Both the position numbers and the translations under genes were made by a program. The notes below the pieces were generated by a model, which ran no database searches, was not told the DNA's origin, and saw only the letters and a program-made list of their open reading frames with translations. Below, piece by piece: positions 1 to 10,491 of a stretch of DNA of 53,879 nt. How positions within the stretch are numbered: position 1 is the first letter of the stretch; the number at the start of each line of letters is the position of its first letter. Location of the stretch: contig NZ_CAJNBL010000009.1 of assembly GCF_905221025.1 (NCBI RefSeq), positions 1 to 53,879 of the forward strand, read 5' to 3'. Source of the DNA: Candidatus Nitrotoga fabula (GTDB lineage: Bacteria; Pseudomonadota; Gammaproteobacteria; Burkholderiales; Gallionellaceae).

Positions 1-82
1 CCCTTTTGTGCAGCCGGATGACTTGCTTTCGCCTCTCGTGCAACTGTTCCAGCGTTTGGTATCGCGCGTCTTCTTTTTCCAT
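1..82 (-). pseudogene. IS630-type transposase, N-terminal part, cut by window edge
   Basis: Reading leftwards from an ATG at 82, the 27 visible codons begin MEKEDARYQTLEQLHERRKQ and continue with VIRLHKR. A short charged helix followed by an LHERRKQV-RLHK stretch is what I recall from the N-terminus of IS630-type transposases, just before their helix-turn-helix. The gene runs off the left edge, so it may be intact or broken. Its position beside nrdB remnants and other IS scars supports a mobile-element assignment. The family call rests on recall of the N-terminal pattern only. Confidence 0.55.
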
Positions 83-273
83 GCCTGGTTGGAGATGCCG
101 AATACTTAAAAGTTCAATCTTTATAAGGCCGGATCAATAGTGAGACACTATTCAGGCGGTCTTCCGGTTTTACGGACATGCCCTTCAAGTATGTAGAAAA
201 GATCTCCAGTAATATCATTGCGTTCAACGATACAAAATGACCCCATTTTTTCTCCCCATGATTTATAAGTAAC

Positions 274-466
274 CTAATCCCACGCCAGCGCACCACCAGT
301 CTGATATTCCGTCACTCTGGTTTCAAAGAAGTTTTTTTCTTTCTTCAGGCCGATCAACTCTGACATCTATGGAAATGGATATTCAGCACCTGGGAACAGT
401 ACCTCGATGCCGATCTGCTGACAGCGCCTGTTGGCCATAAACCGCAGGTATTCCTTATCCAGTAAG
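274..466 (-). pseudogene. nrdB: nrdB 3'-end remnant, copy 1 (class Ia ribonucleotide reductase beta)
   Basis: On the minus strand this reads [20 protein letters not shown], then FPGAEYPFP, a stop, and [20 protein letters not shown] to the natural end GGALAWD. This is the C-terminus of the NrdB small subunit that carries the diiron-tyrosyl radical and hands it to NrdA. The family tryptophan in the PFPWMSE motif is a TAG stop here (complement of 367-369), so the copy is dead. Similarity stops abruptly near 466. It closely resembles copy 2 at 1615-2220 but has diverged, so the duplication is not very recent. A functional nrdB must lie elsewhere. Confidence 0.85.
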
Positions 467-743
467 ACGAACATTTAATTCAGGAAAACACGAATTGATT
501 CCATGGCTCTGGCATGAATTCGTAAAACCATATCCATATGACTTGGAGATGACGAATCGTACCTTTAATGACACCACTTTATCAGTGTGCGGTAACGCAC
601 AGACAATATATAACCCGATCCTTATCCTGCAACCAGAGTCTGCCGATTTGGATGGTTAAGTAGGCTCAATAAAGGCCTGTAGGCGCAAAGGATATCTAGC
701 CTACTCAGGTATATTGATTAATTTTAAATTAAGGGAGTTCATC
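467..743. other. intergenic stretch upstream of the EF-hand gene
   Basis: No convincing coding region. It is moderately AT-rich. A shine-dalgarno-like AAGGGAG sits at 731-737, just before the EF-hand start at 744. The junction with the nrdB remnant near 466 is a recombination scar without an obvious IS end. Confidence 0.4.
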
Positions 744-1373
744 ATGAAAAAGACGGTGATTAATCTCGCGATAGTTTCTTGCTTTACATTAGGGGCATCA
801 ATGGTGCACTCTGCAGGGTGGTATATACCAGACTATGATATCCCTGAAACCAGCGATGCCACGGCTGCTCCCCCTGTCGCATCTGGAAAGCCGAATTATT
901 ACGCAACCACCCCGCCTGCCGGTAACAACCCTAATAAACGCCAATTGGCCGACATAATGCGTACGGATAGGGACAAAGAAGACAGGTTGTTCGATGCCAT
1001 TGATATCAATGGCAGTGGCGGGATTACCAATGGCGAGTTTAACGCATACTTCATTAAGCGTTTCAAGGAAATGGATACTAACGGGACGGGTAAAATTGAA
1101 CGAAAAGAAGCAAATCTCGGAAAACCGGAGAATTTTAGGATGTTCGATGATATTGATACCGACGATGACGGTATGATTTCTGAAAGTGAATCGTTTATCC
1201 ATTTTGACAAGCTTTTCAAAGAAATGGACTTCGACAATGATCGTATTCTCACACGTGCCGAAATGAAATTCTATACGGCGGATCCGTATCGTAAGCAAGC
1301 TCCAGCGAGACCGGAAGCTGACATTCCGTCAAAGAATACGAACGAACCGGGCGGGGATCCAGGTGGCAGCTGA
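744..1373 (+). CDS. secreted EF-hand calcium-binding protein
   Basis: A 209-aa protein starting at ATG 744 behind AAGGGAG; an upstream in-frame ATG at 714 would put extra residues before the signal peptide and is not preferred. The N-terminus (MKKTVINLAIVSCFTLGASM then VHSAG) is a Sec signal peptide with cleavage near residue 24. The mature part has a Pro/Asn-rich linker and then four EF-hand loops: DINGSGGITNGE, DTNGTGKIERKE, DTDDDGMISESE and DFDNDRILTRAE. The first three match the 12-residue calcium loop; the last has Arg in place of the usual Gly. It should bind calcium in the periplasm or outside the cell, but its partner is unknown. It lies between two nrdB remnants, suggesting it arrived with, or survived, local rearrangement. 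Confidence 0.85.
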   Translation: MKKTVINLAIVSCFTLGASMVHSAGWYIPDYDIPETSDATAAPPVASGKPNYYATTPPAGNNPNKRQLADIMRTDRDKEDRLFDAIDINGSGGITNGEFNAYFIKRFKEMDTNGTGKIERKEANLGKPENFRMFDDIDTDDDGMISESESFIHFDKLFKEMDFDNDRILTRAEMKFYTADPYRKQAPARPEADIPSKNTNEPGGDPGGS

Positions 1374-1510
1374 TTTATAGCATTCATTTGGCGTATGCCA
1401 ACTTGAATCGCGATAGGCTCGATAAAAGCCTATAAAAATAAAAACGCAGAGCCTTACTCCCTATTATTTGAACTAGTCTCAATCTGATATGACAATGCAC
1501 TTGTATAAGT

Positions 1511-1572
1511 GAGCGTTACCGAGTTTGATATGGGTATCGAATCCATAACAAACTAATAAAAAGGTAACGCTC
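1511..1572 (+). promoter_or_regulatory. 10-bp inverted repeat spanning the leader of the IS481-type remnant
   Basis: GAGCGTTACC at 1511-1520 is perfectly complementary to GGTAACGCTC at 1563-1572, with 42 nt between. The right arm overlaps the ribosome-binding region of the ATG at 1573. A hairpin here could hide the start site of transposase mRNA made by read-through. That is a known way for insertion sequences to limit impinging transcription, but its use here is inference. A smaller hairpin, CACTT/AAGTG, lies just upstream. Confidence 0.45.
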
Positions 1573-1614
1573 ATGCTCCATACTGGCAACTCAGTTATTA
1601 AACATCAAAGCAGG
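1573..1614 (+). pseudogene. IS481-type transposase, first codons only
   Basis: From ATG 1573 the frame reads MLHTGNSVIKHQSRL, then runs into the antisense of nrdB remnant 2. A start resembling MLHT-NPVIKHK is what I recall for a group of IS481 transposases. Only about 14 codons survive; the rest of the element is gone and its place is taken by the nrdB 3' end beginning at 1615. The fragment is short, so the family call is tentative. Confidence 0.45.
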
Positions 1615-2220
1615 TTAATCCCACGCCAATGCACCACCGGTCTGGTACTCCGTTACCCTAGTCTCGAAGAAATTCTTTTCCTTTTTGAGATCGATCAGTT
1701 CTGACATCCATGGAAATGGATTCTCAGCGCCGGGAAACAGGACCTCGATGCCGATCTGCTGGCAGCGGCGATTGGCCACAAAACGTAGGTATTCCTTGAA
1801 CTGGTTGGCATTCATGCCCAGGATTCCGCGCGGCATGGTGTCCTCGGCATAGCGGTATTCCAGGTCCACGCCTTTCTGGATCAGGCCGCGAATTTCCGCG
1901 CGAAAGTCCGCCGTCCACAGGTGCGGGTTTTCCAGCTTGATCTGGTTGATCACGTCCACGCCGAAATTCAGGTGCATGGACTCATCGCGGAGGATGTACT
2001 GGTACTGCTCCGCCGCCCCGGTCATTTTGTTCTGCCTGCCCAGCGCGAGGATTTGCGTGAAGCCGACATAGAAGAACAGCCCTTCCATAATGCAGGCAAA
2101 CACGATCAGGCTGCGCAGCAGCTGCCGGTCCGCCTCTGGCGTTCCGGTCTTGAATTCCGGATTGGTCAGGGTGTCGATGAACGGAATCAGGAATTCGTCC
2201 TTGTCACGGATGCTTGCCGC
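1615..2220 (-). pseudogene. nrdB: nrdB 3'-end remnant, copy 2 (about 200 C-terminal codons)
   Basis: Reading leftwards from about 2220, the frame gives [20 protein letters not shown], then [20 protein letters not shown], the metal-ligand motif [12 protein letters not shown], and an intact end at GGALAWD. Full NrdB is about 350 residues; the first 150, including the first half of the diiron site, are missing. Upstream the frame is unrelated and meets a stop within ten codons, so the gene is truncated, not restarted. The frame shows no internal stop or frameshift, so truncation is younger than the decay of copy 1. A 162-codon open stretch from an internal Met (2103) could be translated but would not give a working enzyme. 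Confidence 0.88.
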
Positions 2221-2403
2221 GTCTAAATGGATGCGGTTATCAGCTTATGATTCGCTGTAAAAATGGGTGGGTTCTGGCGTCGTCGCAGGTCAGAGGAAAG
2301 CAAAACAAAAAATGTGTCAACCTGAATGATAGTCTATGCGTTAATGATAGTGACATGAGTAATGTCATTGATTCTTATTTACTAACTAAAACTGGAGTTT
2401 CCT

Positions 2404-2544
2404 ATGAAAACATTATCCGTACTGATCGCTGCCGTGTTCACCCTGGCTTCTTTTTCTGCCGCGGCTTCCGGCGCTCCTGCGCCTGCAGATAAGGGTAAGG
2501 CAGGCACCTCTGCGCCTGTTGACCAGGGCAAGAAGACCCACTAA
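2404..2544 (+). CDS. 46-aa secreted micro-protein, copy 1
   Basis: ATG 2404 follows CTGGAGTTTCCT, a good ribosome site. The product starts MKTLSVLIAAVFTLASFSAA, a clear Sec signal peptide, with likely cleavage at AAA-S. The predicted mature part is about 25 residues, SGAPAPADKGKAGTSAPVDQ then GKKTH: small, basic, Pro/Ala/Gly-rich and without Cys. A tandem copy at 2690-2830 encodes the identical mature peptide. The two genes differ at six synonymous sites there, against three amino-acid changes in the signal peptide. That argues for selection on the peptide. No family recognised. A hairpin follows the stop codon. Confidence 0.75.
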   Translation: MKTLSVLIAAVFTLASFSAAASGAPAPADKGKAGTSAPVDQGKKTH

Positions 2545-2555
2545 CCCTGTGGTCG

Positions 2556-2587
2556 TGGAAATGGCATCTTCACCCCTGCCATTTCCA
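2556..2587 (+). terminator. hairpin after micro-protein copy 1
   Basis: An 11-bp perfect stem, TGGAAATGGCA / TGCCATTTCCA, with a 10-nt loop. It lacks a strong T-tract, so termination may be weak, or the hairpin may protect the transcript. The same hairpin is repeated after copy 2. Confidence 0.55.
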
Positions 2588-2689
2588 TAGTTTGCTGACC
2601 GGATCAATTTCCACTCTGAAATTTTCCAAAAATCCGGCTGGCAAAATATAGCTGTAATTCATGTTTACTAATTAAAACTGGAGTTTCCT

Positions 2690-2830
2690 ATGAAAGCATT
2701 ATCTGTACTGATCGCTGCCATGCTCACCCTGGCTTCTTTTTCTGCCGCGGCTTCCGGCGCCCCGGCTCCCGCAGACAAGGGCAAGGCAGGCACCTCTGCG
2801 CCTGTTGACCAGGGCAAGAAGACCCACTAA
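2690..2830 (+). CDS. 46-aa secreted micro-protein, copy 2
   Basis: ATG 2690 follows the same leader as copy 1 (ACTGGAGTTTCCT). The product starts MKALSVLIAAMLTLASFSAA, and the mature region is identical to copy 1. The duplicated unit spans roughly the last 25 bp before the start codon, the gene and the 3' hairpin, about 200 bp in all; the DNA further upstream is unrelated between copies. The synonymous divergence shows the duplication is old enough for drift at silent sites while the peptide stayed fixed. It probably acts in the periplasm or outside the cell. Function unknown; a peptide signal, a proton or metal buffer, or a small chaperone are all possible. Confidence 0.75.
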   Translation: MKALSVLIAAMLTLASFSAAASGAPAPADKGKAGTSAPVDQGKKTH

Positions 2831-2841
2831 TCCTGCGGTCG

Positions 2842-2878
2842 TGGAAATGGCAAGTTCACCCCTGCCATTTCCATTTTT
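2842..2878 (+). terminator. Rho-independent terminator after micro-protein copy 2
   Basis: The same 11-bp stem as after copy 1 (TGGAAATGGCA / TGCCATTTCCA), here followed directly by TTTTT at 2874-2878. This makes it a standard intrinsic terminator. Confidence 0.75.
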
Positions 2879-3306
2879 CTGGTCAGATCAACCTTCTACC
2901 GTAAAAACTGGCCGGGAAATCTGGTCTGTACGCTACCGTTGTAATTCTTGCATTGTAGTTTTTCATTTTCGGCTTGCATGCCGGAAATTTCACCCTGCTC
3001 GTTGTTTTCTGCAGTCTATATGCAGGATCGGTTTGCAGAGGGAAAAGCGGCAACCTCTGGATTTTTCGTTCCGATAAACTATAGCCGTTTGAATAGGGCG
3101 TGAACAGGGCATGCCTGATGATCTGGATTCCCGGCCTGTGAGGCAAAAATGATAGGGATAGATTCTGCTGGTGTTTTCGTGCCCACCCTGCGCATATCTC
3201 CCGTTGCGGTTGTTAAAGTAAACGATTCGGGCGCTCACGCGTTAATGGCAGAGGGCATCTGCACTGTCCTTTTTCGAAATTCAATCCTCACTGAACTGGA
3301 GTCCAC
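2879..3306. other. intergenic stretch of about 430 bp before the Lys/His-rich protein gene
   Basis: Open frames here lack ribosome sites and signal peptides and look accidental. The last bases before the next gene, GAACTGGAGTCCAC, resemble the leaders of the two micro-protein genes, suggesting common ancestry of the leaders. The length would allow a separate promoter, but I see no confident -35/-10 pair. Confidence 0.4.
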
Positions 3307-3642
3307 ATGAAAGTCCTGCCGCTACTGGTTGCATCCCTGTTTGCCGTTGCCTCGGCTGTCGTAAGCGCTGAAGGCCCTGCAACCCCTGCAACCCCTGCAA
3401 CCCCTGCAACCCCTGCAACCCCTGCAACCCCTGCTACTCCTGGCGGGGGAGCTGCTGTGAAAAAATCGAAAAAGGTCAAGAAGGAAAAAAAGGCCAAAAA
3501 GGAACACAAAGAGCACAAGCAGCACGAGGAATCTCATAAGCACAAGCAGCACGAGGAGTCTCATAAGGATAAGCAGAAAAAGGAATCGGAAGCCGGGGAG
3601 GACGATGCTCCTTCTGCCCCGGTTGCGGCTCCGGCCCAGTAA
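3307..3642 (+). CDS. secreted Ala-Thr-Pro-repeat, Lys/His/Glu-rich protein
   Basis: A 111-aa product. The signal peptide [20 protein letters not shown] ends near AEG. It is followed by seven Ala-Thr-Pro units, a GGG hinge, a strongly basic stretch rich in KK and KE, two near-perfect 9-residue repeats (KQHEESHKH and KQHEESHKD), an acidic patch (EAGEDD) and a Pro/Ala tail. It should be disordered and exported. The composition (exported, Lys/His/Gln/Ala-rich, no Cys) recalls the enterobacterial acid-shock protein Asr, but I claim no homology. The shared leader motif and adjacency link it to the two micro-proteins. Histidines could buffer protons or bind metal; that is speculation. Confidence 0.75.
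   Translation: MKVLPLLVASLFAVASAVVSAEGPATPATPATPATPATPATPATPGGGAAVKKSKKVKKEKKAKKEHKEHKQHEESHKHKQHEESHKDKQKKESEAGEDDAPSAPVAAPAQ
3379..3441 (+). repeat. 9-bp coding tandem repeat (GCAACCCCT x6 plus one variant unit)
   Basis: Six exact copies of GCAACCCCT at 3379-3432 followed by GCTACTCCT encode (ATP)7. Exact nucleotide identity of the six units, not only amino-acid identity, indicates recent slippage or expansion. Unit number would be expected to vary between strains without shifting the frame. Confidence 0.9.
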
Positions 3643-3659
3643 CCCGGGTTATGGGAAAT

Positions 3660-3677
3660 GGCAGGGGCAACCCTGCC
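3660..3677 (+). terminator. short GC hairpin after the Lys/His-rich gene
   Basis: GGCAGGG-GCAA-CCCTGCC: a perfect 7-bp stem with a GNRA-type loop, 17 bp after the stop codon. It has no T-tract, so it may only slow polymerase or stabilise the 3' end. It follows an AAATGGCA context like the hairpins after the two micro-proteins. Confidence 0.4.
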
Positions 3678-3864
3678 GCTTGCCTGGCATTGCCGCTCTT
3701 TCTGCCTCGCCTTGCGCAGGCAGTTGCCTCCATGCAGGATGACAGCCGGGAAAAATCGGGCTAGCATCCTGCATTTCTTTTTGGAACCGATATCGGAAGG
3801 CATGCAGGCATTGCGAATTCTCCCCGGAACGGGAAACGCGATCCTGCGGATTTCCTGAACATGT

Positions 3865-4932
3865 ATGGCTAAAGGGTATGTGATTGTTGGATTGTCCGGC
3901 GGAGTCGATTCTGCTGTTGCCGCGCTATTGCTGAAGCAGCAGGGCTATCAGGTCATGGGCGTGTTCATGAAGAACTGGGAGGATGAGGACAGCGACGAAT
4001 ACTGCTCTTCGCGCCAGGACCTGATCGATGCGGTTTCCATTGCGGATACCCTCGGCATCCCCATAGAGGCGGTGAACTTTTCCAGGGAATACAAGGATCG
4101 GGTCTTCAGCTATTTTTTGCGCGAATATTCAGCCGGGCGCACGCCCAATCCAGATATCCTGTGCAACTCTGAAATCAAATTCAAGGCATTTCTGGATTAT
4201 GCTGTAGGCATGGGAGCGGATTTCATTGCCACCGGCCACTATGCGCAGATCGACAGAGCGGACGGGGTTTGCCAGTTACGCACGGCGGTGGACAGCAGCA
4301 AGGATCAGAGCTATTTTTTGTACCGGTTGAACCAGGCACAATTGTCCAGAGCAATTTTTCCGCTTGGCAAGCTGTTAAAATCGCAGGTGCGCGAAATGGC
4401 GCGCCAGAGCAATTTGTCCAATTATGCAAAAAAAGACAGCACCGGTATATGCTTCATTGGCGAACGTCCGTTCCGGGAGTTCCTCAACCGCTATTTGCCG
4501 GCTCAGCCCGGTCCGATGTGTACTCCGGACGGCAAGGTGGTCGGGAAGCATATGGGCCTTTCGTTTTATACGATCGGCCAGCGTCAGGGTCTGGGCATTG
4601 GCGGCCCGGGCGAGCCCTGGTTTGTGGCAGATAAAAGCGTTGCGGATAACCGCCTGATCGTCGTGCAGGGACACGATCATCCGGCCTTGCTGGCATCCAG
4701 GCTGGATGCGATGGAGCTGCACTGGATCAGTGGAACCCTGCCGGACAGCACGCGAGCTTACAGTGCCAGAATCCGTTATCGCCAGGCGGCGGCAGCCTGC
4801 CGTTTTGGCGAATTGTCGCAGGACCGTGCCAGCTTCGAGTTTAAGGAAGCACAGTGGGCGGTCACTCCGGGACAGTCGGTCGTGGTCTATGATGGCCAGA
4901 CTTGTCTGGGTGGGGGAATTATCACCGGATAA
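3865..4932 (+). CDS. mnmA: tRNA-specific 2-thiouridylase MnmA
   Basis: A 355-aa product that adds sulfur to C2 of the wobble uridine in tRNAs for Lys, Glu and Gln, using ATP and sulfur relayed from IscS. The N-terminal PP-loop SGGVDS lies at residues 11-16. The two catalytic cysteines are visible as C100 in NPDILCNSE and C196 in GICFIGE. The tRNA-binding signature DEYCSSRQD and the length are typical. The chosen ATG at 3865 gives [13 protein letters not shown]; another ATG at 3861 is out of frame. It is followed 75 bp later by purB on the same strand. A cytoplasmic housekeeping enzyme, with nothing unusual. Confidence 0.97.
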   Translation: MAKGYVIVGLSGGVDSAVAALLLKQQGYQVMGVFMKNWEDEDSDEYCSSRQDLIDAVSIADTLGIPIEAVNFSREYKDRVFSYFLREYSAGRTPNPDILCNSEIKFKAFLDYAVGMGADFIATGHYAQIDRADGVCQLRTAVDSSKDQSYFLYRLNQAQLSRAIFPLGKLLKSQVREMARQSNLSNYAKKDSTGICFIGERPFREFLNRYLPAQPGPMCTPDGKVVGKHMGLSFYTIGQRQGLGIGGPGEPWFVADKSVADNRLIVVQGHDHPALLASRLDAMELHWISGTLPDSTRAYSARIRYRQAAAACRFGELSQDRASFEFKEAQWAVTPGQSVVVYDGQTCLGGGIITG

Positions 4933-4995
4933 CTCCCCCCGGGCGCGGATTTCGCGCCGCAGCCTGCTGCCGCATGTTCAGCAGGGATTGATTGA

Positions 4996-6387
<1,392 letters not shown>

Positions 6388-6507
6388 ATTGCTGGCCGGA
6401 CGAACTGCTTTCGTTGCCCCGGACTTCCGGCACAGGCAAGACAGGGGGCATTGGTTGGGTACGGGGTTTGGATGCATGGAAAAAAGTTAAATTTAATCTT
6501 GGACAAT

Positions 6508-7524
6508 ATGATGAACAGACTGATTTTTTGTTTTGCGACATTGCTGGCGATGAGCAGTGGTCTGGCCGGGGCGCATCCGGAAGAGGGGGGTGCGGAAGAG
6601 AAATATGCGCATGTGGAAAAATCGCTGCATTCGGCTGCCGAGCAGGGAGATGCAACCGCACAGAACCATCTTGGCGAGAAGTTTCTTCATGGGGATGGCG
6701 CTCCCCAGGATTCCCGGGAAGCGGTAAAGTGGTTCCGTCTGGCTGCAGCGCAAGGGAACGCCAGCGCGCAGTATAACCTCGGCTTGTGTTATGGCAACGG
6801 TCAGGGCGTGGCACAGGAGGATCAGGAGGCGGTCAAGTGGTTCCGTTCTGCTGCTGAAAAGGGGCATGCAAGGGCGCAGTTCCTGCTGGGCATTGCTTAT
6901 GCCAACGGGCAGGGAGCCAGCCAGAGCGACGAGGAGGCGATGAAATGGTTCCGCATGGCGGCAGAGCAGGGGGATGTCATTGCGCAATACAATCTGGCCA
7001 TTCTCTATCTGGAAGGAAAATTGGTCGCGCAGAATTATCCGGAAGCGGCAAAGTGGTTTCAGCAGGCGGCCAGACAGGGGCACGTGCAGGCGCAGTTTAA
7101 TCTTGGGGTGAGCTATGGCAATGGCCAGGGCGTTGCCAGGAATGATCAGGAGGCGGCAAAGTGGTTTTTGCAGGCAGCGGAACATGGCCATGCAAGAGCG
7201 CAGTATTATATGGGGTTGGGCTATGCCGGCGGCAAGGGCGTGGTACGGGATGACCGGGAGGCTGTGAAATGGTTTCGCCTTGCGGCAAAGCAGGGGGATG
7301 CAGCAGCCCAGGAAAGTCTTGGCCGGATGTATGATCAGGGCCAGGGGGTAGCACAGGACACGGTGCGGGCGCTGATGTGGCTGGATCTTGCTGTTGCCAA
7401 CGGGCGCCGGAACGCGCAGGACGACTATGACACCGTGATTCGGCGTGTTACTGCCGCCCAGGTTGCCGAGGCGCAAAGGCTGTCGCAGGAATGCAGGAAG
7501 AGCCATTACAGCGATTGCAACTAG
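6508..7524 (+). CDS. exported Sel1-repeat protein (seven repeats)
   Basis: The signal peptide is MMNRLIFCFATLLAMSSGLA-GA. It is followed by seven Sel1/TPR-like repeats of 36 residues, each with a G-x-x-x-AQ-x-x-L-G turn and an EA-x-KWF-x-x-AA helix (for example GNASAQYNLG, EAVKWFRLAA). Such solenoids hold protein partners. A C-terminal tail, EAQRLSQECR then KSHYSDCN, is also seen in modified form in the second Sel1 protein at 51918-52715, with two conserved cysteines. I start at ATG 6508; the frame is open upstream to 6451 but that would bury the signal peptide. Partner and function unknown. Confidence 0.88.
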   Translation: MMNRLIFCFATLLAMSSGLAGAHPEEGGAEEKYAHVEKSLHSAAEQGDATAQNHLGEKFLHGDGAPQDSREAVKWFRLAAAQGNASAQYNLGLCYGNGQGVAQEDQEAVKWFRSAAEKGHARAQFLLGIAYANGQGASQSDEEAMKWFRMAAEQGDVIAQYNLAILYLEGKLVAQNYPEAAKWFQQAARQGHVQAQFNLGVSYGNGQGVARNDQEAAKWFLQAAEHGHARAQYYMGLGYAGGKGVVRDDREAVKWFRLAAKQGDAAAQESLGRMYDQGQGVAQDTVRALMWLDLAVANGRRNAQDDYDTVIRRVTAAQVAEAQRLSQECRKSHYSDCN

Positions 7525-7570
7525 CGGACGGATGGAGAGCTATCCGCCGGTTCCGGTCATTAAAACCATT

Positions 7571-7598
7571 TTGACGGCTGGTGCCGTTTGTGTATAAT
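7571..7598 (+). promoter_or_regulatory. sigma-70 promoter for rplU-rpmA
   Basis: TTGACG at 7571-7576 and a perfect TATAAT at 7593-7598 with a 16-bp spacer, 38 bp before the rplU start. This is the best-matching promoter I see in the window, fitting a highly expressed ribosomal-protein operon. Confidence 0.85.
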
Positions 7599-7635
7599 GT
7601 GCGACTCTGTGAAATAGTATTCGAGCGAGGTTGTT

Positions 7636-7947
7636 ATGTACGCAGTAATCAAGACCGGTGGTAAGCAATATCGCGTTGTTGAGGGCCAGACCCTGAAGGT
7701 TGAAACCGTAGCCGGGGAAATCGGCCATGCGATCGTTCTGGACAAGGTGCTCATGGTGGGCAATGGCGATACGGTGAGCGTAGGCCAGCCTCTGCTTGCG
7801 GGCGCGACTGTCAACGCAACGATTGTTTCAAACGGTCGCGGCGAAAAAATCAGGATATTCAAGATGCGGCGGCGCAAGCATTACCAGAAGCATCAGGGAC
7901 ATCGTCAAAATTTCACCGAGATCCGCATTGACCGAATTTCGGCATAA
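7636..7947 (+). CDS. rplU: 50S ribosomal protein L21
   Basis: A 103-aa protein of the large ribosomal subunit that contacts 23S rRNA. It opens with [20 protein letters not shown], the canonical L21 start, and ends in the [16 protein letters not shown] region followed by the FTEIRIDRI strand, all typical. Length is normal. It is the first gene of the rplU-rpmA operon, behind a strong promoter, with rpmA 18 bp downstream. Confidence 0.98.
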   Translation: MYAVIKTGGKQYRVVEGQTLKVETVAGEIGHAIVLDKVLMVGNGDTVSVGQPLLAGATVNATIVSNGRGEKIRIFKMRRRKHYQKHQGHRQNFTEIRIDRISA

Positions 7948-7965
7948 TATCGAGGGAGAAAAAGC

Positions 7966-8223
7966 ATGGCATCAAAAAAAGGCGGCGGGAGTACCAGTAA
8001 CGGCCGCGACTCACACTCAAAACGGCTTGGCGTGAAAACCTATGGTGGAGAACTCATCAATCCAGGTGGCATTATCGTCCGCCAGCGGGGTACCCAGTTT
8101 CATGCCGGAGACAATGTTGGCATGGGCAAGGATCACACCTTGTACGCAAAAATTGCGGGCAAGGTAATGTTTGCTGTCAGGGGCGCGCAAAAACGTAAGA
8201 CGATTTCCGTGGTTGCGGTTTAA
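7966..8223 (+). CDS. rpmA: 50S ribosomal protein L27
   Basis: An 85-aa protein of the large subunit near the peptidyl-transferase centre. It starts [20 protein letters not shown], with the Gly-Gly-Ser-Thr stretch and the conserved RDS-SKRLGVK, then GNVIVRQRGT-like and [10 protein letters not shown]-like segments (here [13 protein letters not shown] and [10 protein letters not shown]). Length is standard. It has no N-terminal extension of the kind that is cleaved in Firmicutes. It is the second gene of the operon and is followed by an intrinsic terminator. Confidence 0.98.
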   Translation: MASKKGGGSTSNGRDSHSKRLGVKTYGGELINPGGIIVRQRGTQFHAGDNVGMGKDHTLYAKIAGKVMFAVRGAQKRKTISVVAV

Positions 8224-9357
<1,134 letters not shown>

Positions 9358-9366
9358 GAATGCGTG

Positions 9367-10491
9367 ATGAAATCCATTCTGGCCCAGTGTAAACGTATCG
9401 TTGTTAAAGTCGGAAGCAGCCTGGTGACCAATCAGGGTGAGGGGCTTGACATTCCGGCCATCCGGAATTGGGCCCGGCAAATTGCCGCGTTGCATAAGGA
9501 TGGACACAAAGTTGTGCTGGTCTCATCCGGCGCGATTGCAGAAGGCATGCAGAGGTTGGGCTGGAAAAAACGTCCGAGCGCCGTGCATGAATTGCAGGCC
9601 GCTGCGGCAGTAGGCCAGATGGGCCTGATACAGGTTTATGAAAGTTGTTTTGGCGAACATGGGCTGCATACGGCGCAAATCCTGCTCACCCATGCCGATC
9701 TTGCCGATCGTGAACGTTACCTCAATGCTCGTTCCACCCTTTCCACCCTGCTTCATCTTGGCGTAATTCCGGTCATTAATGAAAATGACACGGTCGTAAC
9801 CGATGAAATCAAATTTGGCGACAATGATACTCTGGGCGCGCTGGTTGCCAATCTGATCGAGGCGGATGCGCTGATTATCCTTACTGACCAGCAGGGTCTT
9901 TACACGGCGGATCCGCGCAAGGATCCGCATGCCACGCTGGTCAGTCTGGCGCAGGCCGGGGATGGGCAGCTGGAAGCCATGGCGGGGGGTGCAGGAAGCC
10001 ACATCGGCAGGGGCGGCATGCTAACGAAGATTCTTGCTGCAAAGCGGGCTGCGCGCAGTGGAGCGCACACGGTGATTGCGTCCGGACATGAGGTGGATGT
10101 GTTACCGCGATTGATGTCCGGTGCCAGCATTGGTACATTGCTGGAAGCACAATGTTTGCCTTTGAAAGCCCGCAAGCAATGGCTGGCCGACCATCTTCAG
10201 ATCAGCGGCAGAGTAACGGTGGATGCCGGTGCGGCACAAGCGTTACGCAATGAGGGCAAGAGTCTGCTGCCGGTTGGAATAACCAGTGTTTGCGGAGAAT
10301 TCGAGCGGGGTACGGTGATTGCTGTTCTGGATGAAGACGGGCGGGATATCGCACGTGGCCTGATTAATTACAATGCTGCAGAAACTCGCCGCATTGCCGG
10401 TCATTCAAGCAGTGAAATCGAAAACCTGCTGGGCTATGTTGACGAGCCCGAGTTGATACATCGGGACAATCTGATCATATTACAGGCATGA
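9367..10491 (+). CDS. proB: glutamate 5-kinase
   Basis: Phosphorylates L-glutamate with ATP, the first step of proline synthesis; proA for the next step is at 14042. The 374-aa product has the amino-acid-kinase domain ([55 protein letters not shown]) and a C-terminal PUA domain from about residue 280. The start at ATG 9367 is preferred over GTG 9364. The proline feedback site lies in the kinase domain in this family; nothing here suggests its loss. proA is separated from proB by coq7, porin and trpC. Confidence 0.97.
   Translation: MKSILAQCKRIVVKVGSSLVTNQGEGLDIPAIRNWARQIAALHKDGHKVVLVSSGAIAEGMQRLGWKKRPSAVHELQAAAAVGQMGLIQVYESCFGEHGLHTAQILLTHADLADRERYLNARSTLSTLLHLGVIPVINENDTVVTDEIKFGDNDTLGALVANLIEADALIILTDQQGLYTADPRKDPHATLVSLAQAGDGQLEAMAGGAGSHIGRGGMLTKILAAKRAARSGAHTVIASGHEVDVLPRLMSGASIGTLLEAQCLPLKARKQWLADHLQISGRVTVDAGAAQALRNEGKSLLPVGITSVCGEFERGTVIAVLDEDGRDIARGLINYNAAETRRIAGHSSSEIENLLGYVDEPELIHRDNLIILQA

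Noticed and set aside
2805-3077. Plus-strand 90-codon frame after micro-protein copy 2
   Set aside because: Begins inside the micro-protein gene in another frame and runs through its terminator; no signal peptide or motif.
3379-3441. CRISPR-like short repeats
   Set aside because: Units are 9 bp with no spacers and are in frame within a coding gene; no other spaced repeat array was seen in the window.
3288-3518. Minus-strand frame with Gly-Val-Ala repeats
   Set aside because: It is the shadow of the 9-bp repeat in the plus-strand Lys/His-rich gene.
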